Source of the DNA: an uncultured Clostridia bacterium
Lineage (GTDB): Bacteria; Bacillota; Clostridia; Oscillospirales; CAG-272
Direction: 5' to 3'
Length of the DNA stretch: 5,662 bases
NCBI GenBank assembly: GCA_947367285.1
Contig: CANBDB010000102.1
Span: 1 to 5,662, forward strand
Part shown: piece after piece, positions 4,145 through 5,662 of the stretch
Numbering within the stretch: position 1 is the first letter of the stretch
Layout: each line of letters begins with the position of its first letter
Translations under genes and position numbers: made by a program
Notes under the pieces: model-generated
Database searches by the model: none
What the model saw: only the letters and a program-made list of their open reading frames with translations
Told to the model about the DNA's origin: nothing

Positions 4145-4663
4145 ATGGAAAATAAAAGAGCTTTAGTAGCATTTTTCTCACGCGCGGGGGAGAATTTCTT
4201 TCCCGGTGGGATGAGATATATTGAAAAGGGAAACACACATATTGCTGCGGAAATTCTCGCGGAGCTTACCAATGCGGATCTGTTCGAGATTAAAAGCAAG
4301 GTGGAGTATTCGGCAGTTTACAAGGAGTGCGTTGCGCAATCCATATCCGAATACAAGGGTAATATGAGACCTGAATTGAAGGAAAATATTGATATTAGTG
4401 ACTACGATATTATCTTTCTCGGTTATCCCAACTGGTGTGGCACAATGCCCATGCCCGTGTGGACCTTCCTTGAGAGCCACGATTTTGCGGGCAAGGTTGT
4501 ATGTCCCTTCTGCACAAACGAGGGTAGCGGGCTTGCAAACTCCCTGTCCGACATAGACAAGCTCATTCCCGGGGCAAATAGAAAAGCGGGCTTATCCCTC
4601 AAGGGCTCAAGAGTTCAGGAGTCAAAGTCCGAATTTGAAAAGTGGCTTACTGAAATTAGCTGA
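4145..4663 (+). CDS. Flavodoxin family protein (Flavodoxin_4 type)
   Basis: The product is a predicted FMN-binding electron carrier or quinone-reductase-like cytosolic protein. The 172 aa begin with the first flavodoxin strand, ALVAFFSRAGEN (6-17). The phosphate-binding loop then has an insertion and resumes at EKGNTHIAAEIL (27-38), as in the long-loop flavodoxins of Clostridia. The second flavin loop is YDIIFLGYPNWCGTMPMPVWTFLE (87-110), with the tryptophan at 97 placed for isoalloxazine contact. The third is PFCTNEGSGLANSLSDI (121-137), typical of the Flavodoxin_4 group. AGGAG (4133-4137) supports the ATG at 4145. It is the third gene of the operon. Length and motifs look intact. The physiological partner is not identifiable from the window. 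Confidence 0.92.
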   Translation: MENKRALVAFFSRAGENFFPGGMRYIEKGNTHIAAEILAELTNADLFEIKSKVEYSAVYKECVAQSISEYKGNMRPELKENIDISDYDIIFLGYPNWCGTMPMPVWTFLESHDFAGKVVCPFCTNEGSGLANSLSDIDKLIPGANRKAGLSLKGSRVQESKSEFEKWLTEIS

Positions 4664-4681
4664 TTTTGACGAGGTAATAAA

Positions 4682-5011
4682 ATGGCAGGAGCAATAATTT
4701 GGAGCATAATAGTTTTTGGCTGTGCGTTTTTGTTTTTGGGTATTGGTATTTATGCCTCAAAACGTGAGAAGCCGATGTGGTTTTATTCCGGCACGACGGT
4801 TGATGCATCAAAAATTAGCGACGTGAAGGCTTACAACCGTGAAAACGCGAGAATGTGGGCGCTCTACTCACTTTGGTACTTTGTTTCGGGTGCGGTATAT
4901 TTTTGGAAGGCGTGGATAGCAGTTGCCTTGCTCGTTCTCGCTTGCACGCTCGGAATGGGCATTTTGGCAGTTACATACCACAAAATCGAAAAGAAGTATA
5001 AGGTGAAGTAA
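4682..5011 (+). CDS. Small three-helix membrane protein, unknown function
   Basis: The 109-aa protein has hydrophobic segments at about residues 4-24, 59-75 and 77-98 and a basic C-terminal tail (HKIEKKYKVK). The loop after the first helix contains KPMWFYSGTTVDASKISDVKAYNREN (30-55), with the P-M-x-F-x-S-G block and the Y-N-R-x-N motif that look family-defining. I recall similar clostridial proteins only as uncharacterised. Layout and the Y-x-R before the second helix parallel the 111-aa protein at 3476, suggesting distant relationship. A GAGG site (4671-4674) precedes the ATG, which is 18 nt after the flavodoxin stop. The next gene begins 1 nt after its stop. Probably a membrane partner of the operon; no function can be given. 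Confidence 0.85.
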   Translation: MAGAIIWSIIVFGCAFLFLGIGIYASKREKPMWFYSGTTVDASKISDVKAYNRENARMWALYSLWYFVSGAVYFWKAWIAVALLVLACTLGMGILAVTYHKIEKKYKVK

Positions 5012-5012
5012 T

Positions 5013-5537
5013 ATGATGGAACAAATTAAACTTTCTCTTTGCGACGAGGAGTGGAGCTTTGACGGTGTTACTCACGACAGGCAAATAGTTCGTGCTATAG
5101 TTCTTGATGATGACGGATATTTCTATTTCGTGCGCGTGGATCGCGATGATGATTTTGGCAGGGCGGTGTGCATTGAGACCGCCGGCGGTGGCGTTGAGGA
5201 CGGCGAAAACCTCGAGATCGCCATTCAACGCGAGCTTGAAGAGGAGCTTGGTGCATCCGTTGAGGTCTTGTGCAAAATCGGTGTGGTGAGCGATTATTAC
5301 AATCTCATTCACCGACACAATATAAACAATTATTATCTTTGCAGGGCGGTATCCTTCGGGGATACTCATATGACCGAGGATGAGATACATTCCTTTCATC
5401 TTTCCACCCTGAAGCTTACCTATGAAGAGGCGGTTGCGGAATATGAAAGGTGCAGACAAACACCTCTCGGCAGGATTATCGGCAATAGGGAATTGCCTAT
5501 TTTAAAACGAGCAAAAGAGATTTTGGATAACAAGTAA
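5013..5537 (+). CDS. NUDIX hydrolase
   Basis: NUDIX enzymes hydrolyse a nucleoside diphosphate linked to another group, usually needing Mg2+. The 174-aa product has a full NUDIX box, G-x5-E-x7-R-E-L-x-E-E-x-G-A, at residues 59-81. The metal-binding REx2EE glutamates (74, 77, 78) are all present; only the last position is alanine instead of the usual I/L/V. It is preceded by the expected strands (IVRAIVLDDDGYFYFVRVDRD, 25-45) and the E-T-A-G-G-G lead-in. The later YYNLIHRHNINNYYLC segment (95-110) is the strand region after the box and may help set substrate choice, which cannot be predicted here. AGGTGA (5001-5006) serves either ATG 5013 or ATG 5016; 5013 is used here, but 5016 is equally possible. 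It is the last gene of the operon, 1 nt after its neighbour and 8 nt before the terminator. Confidence 0.93.
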   Translation: MMEQIKLSLCDEEWSFDGVTHDRQIVRAIVLDDDGYFYFVRVDRDDDFGRAVCIETAGGGVEDGENLEIAIQRELEEELGASVEVLCKIGVVSDYYNLIHRHNINNYYLCRAVSFGDTHMTEDEIHSFHLSTLKLTYEEAVAEYERCRQTPLGRIIGNRELPILKRAKEILDNK

Positions 5538-5545
5538 ATAATATT

Positions 5546-5581
5546 AAAAGCACTCACTTTACCAAAGTGGGTGCTTTTTTT
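5546..5581 (+). terminator. Intrinsic terminator of the five-gene operon
   Basis: AAAAGCACTCACTTT (5546-5560) pairs with AAAGTGGGTGCTTTT (5564-5578), with one T-G wobble and a 3-nt loop, and the T run continues to 5581. The A-rich 5' arm means it could also work on the opposite strand for a gene beyond the window. Confidence 0.9.
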
Positions 5582-5591
5582 GTGTGATAAA

Positions 5592-5652
5592 TTGGGATTT
5601 AGCGAGAAGTTAGATTACTTGGGATTTAGGGGGATTTTGAAAAATCCCCCTA
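5592..5652. repeat. Direct repeat and GGGGGATTT hairpin at the window edge
   Basis: TTGGGATTTA occurs at 5592-5601 and 5619-5628, 27 bp apart. The second copy runs into TAGGGGGATTT (5627-5637), which pairs with AAATCCCCCTA (5642-5652) around a TGAA loop. There is no T tail, so it is not a terminator. It looks like the start of another intergenic repeat cut by the window end. Confidence 0.55.
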
Positions 5653-5662
5653 TGACCCCAAA

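Overview
The window looks like a chromosomal segment from a low- to mid-GC, Gram-positive anaerobe of the Clostridia (Bacillota), probably a gut Oscillospiraceae/Ruminococcaceae-type organism. This is inferred from the rplM-rpsI pair with AGGAGG-type ribosome binding sites, consensus sigma-A promoters, T-tailed intrinsic terminators, clostridial small-protein families and dense intergenic palindromic repeats. No tRNA, rRNA, CRISPR array, transposase or integrase is visible.

Layout. (1) Positions 1-899: the ribosomal protein operon rplM (L13) and rpsI (S9), closed by a terminator. (2) Positions 900-1511: about 600 bp without a gene, packed with inverted repeats, hairpins and terminators. Two related repeat copies (about 953-1066 and 1143-1336) show compensatory changes in their stems. 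Their end motif resembles the 3' end of rpsI. A double-palindrome unit (1395-1442) follows. (3) Positions 1512-2877: a consensus promoter drives a structured leader, made of a 90-nt rod-like hairpin and then a terminator overlapped by a competing stem. It precedes a 390-aa membrane protein of unknown function. (4) Positions 2878-3407: a terminator, an eight-unit ACGATAT array and another interspersed palindromic element, with no gene. (5) Positions 3408-5581: a promoter, five co-directional genes and a terminator. The genes encode a DUF3784-like membrane protein, a small PH-like protein, a flavodoxin, a second three-helix membrane protein and a NUDIX hydrolase. (6) The last 80 bp hold a direct repeat and a hairpin that starts another repetitive patch.

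How it fits together. The ribosomal genes are housekeeping. The 390-aa gene is a single unit with its own promoter, attenuator-like leader and terminator. The five-gene operon combines two small membrane proteins with an FMN-type redox protein and a nucleotide-derivative hydrolase. Its tight spacing (one 4-nt overlap and a 1-nt gap) suggests co-expression, but the sequence does not reveal a shared pathway. The most unusual material is non-coding: the leader before the 390-aa gene, and the repeat family whose conserved end motif occurs at five places in the window.
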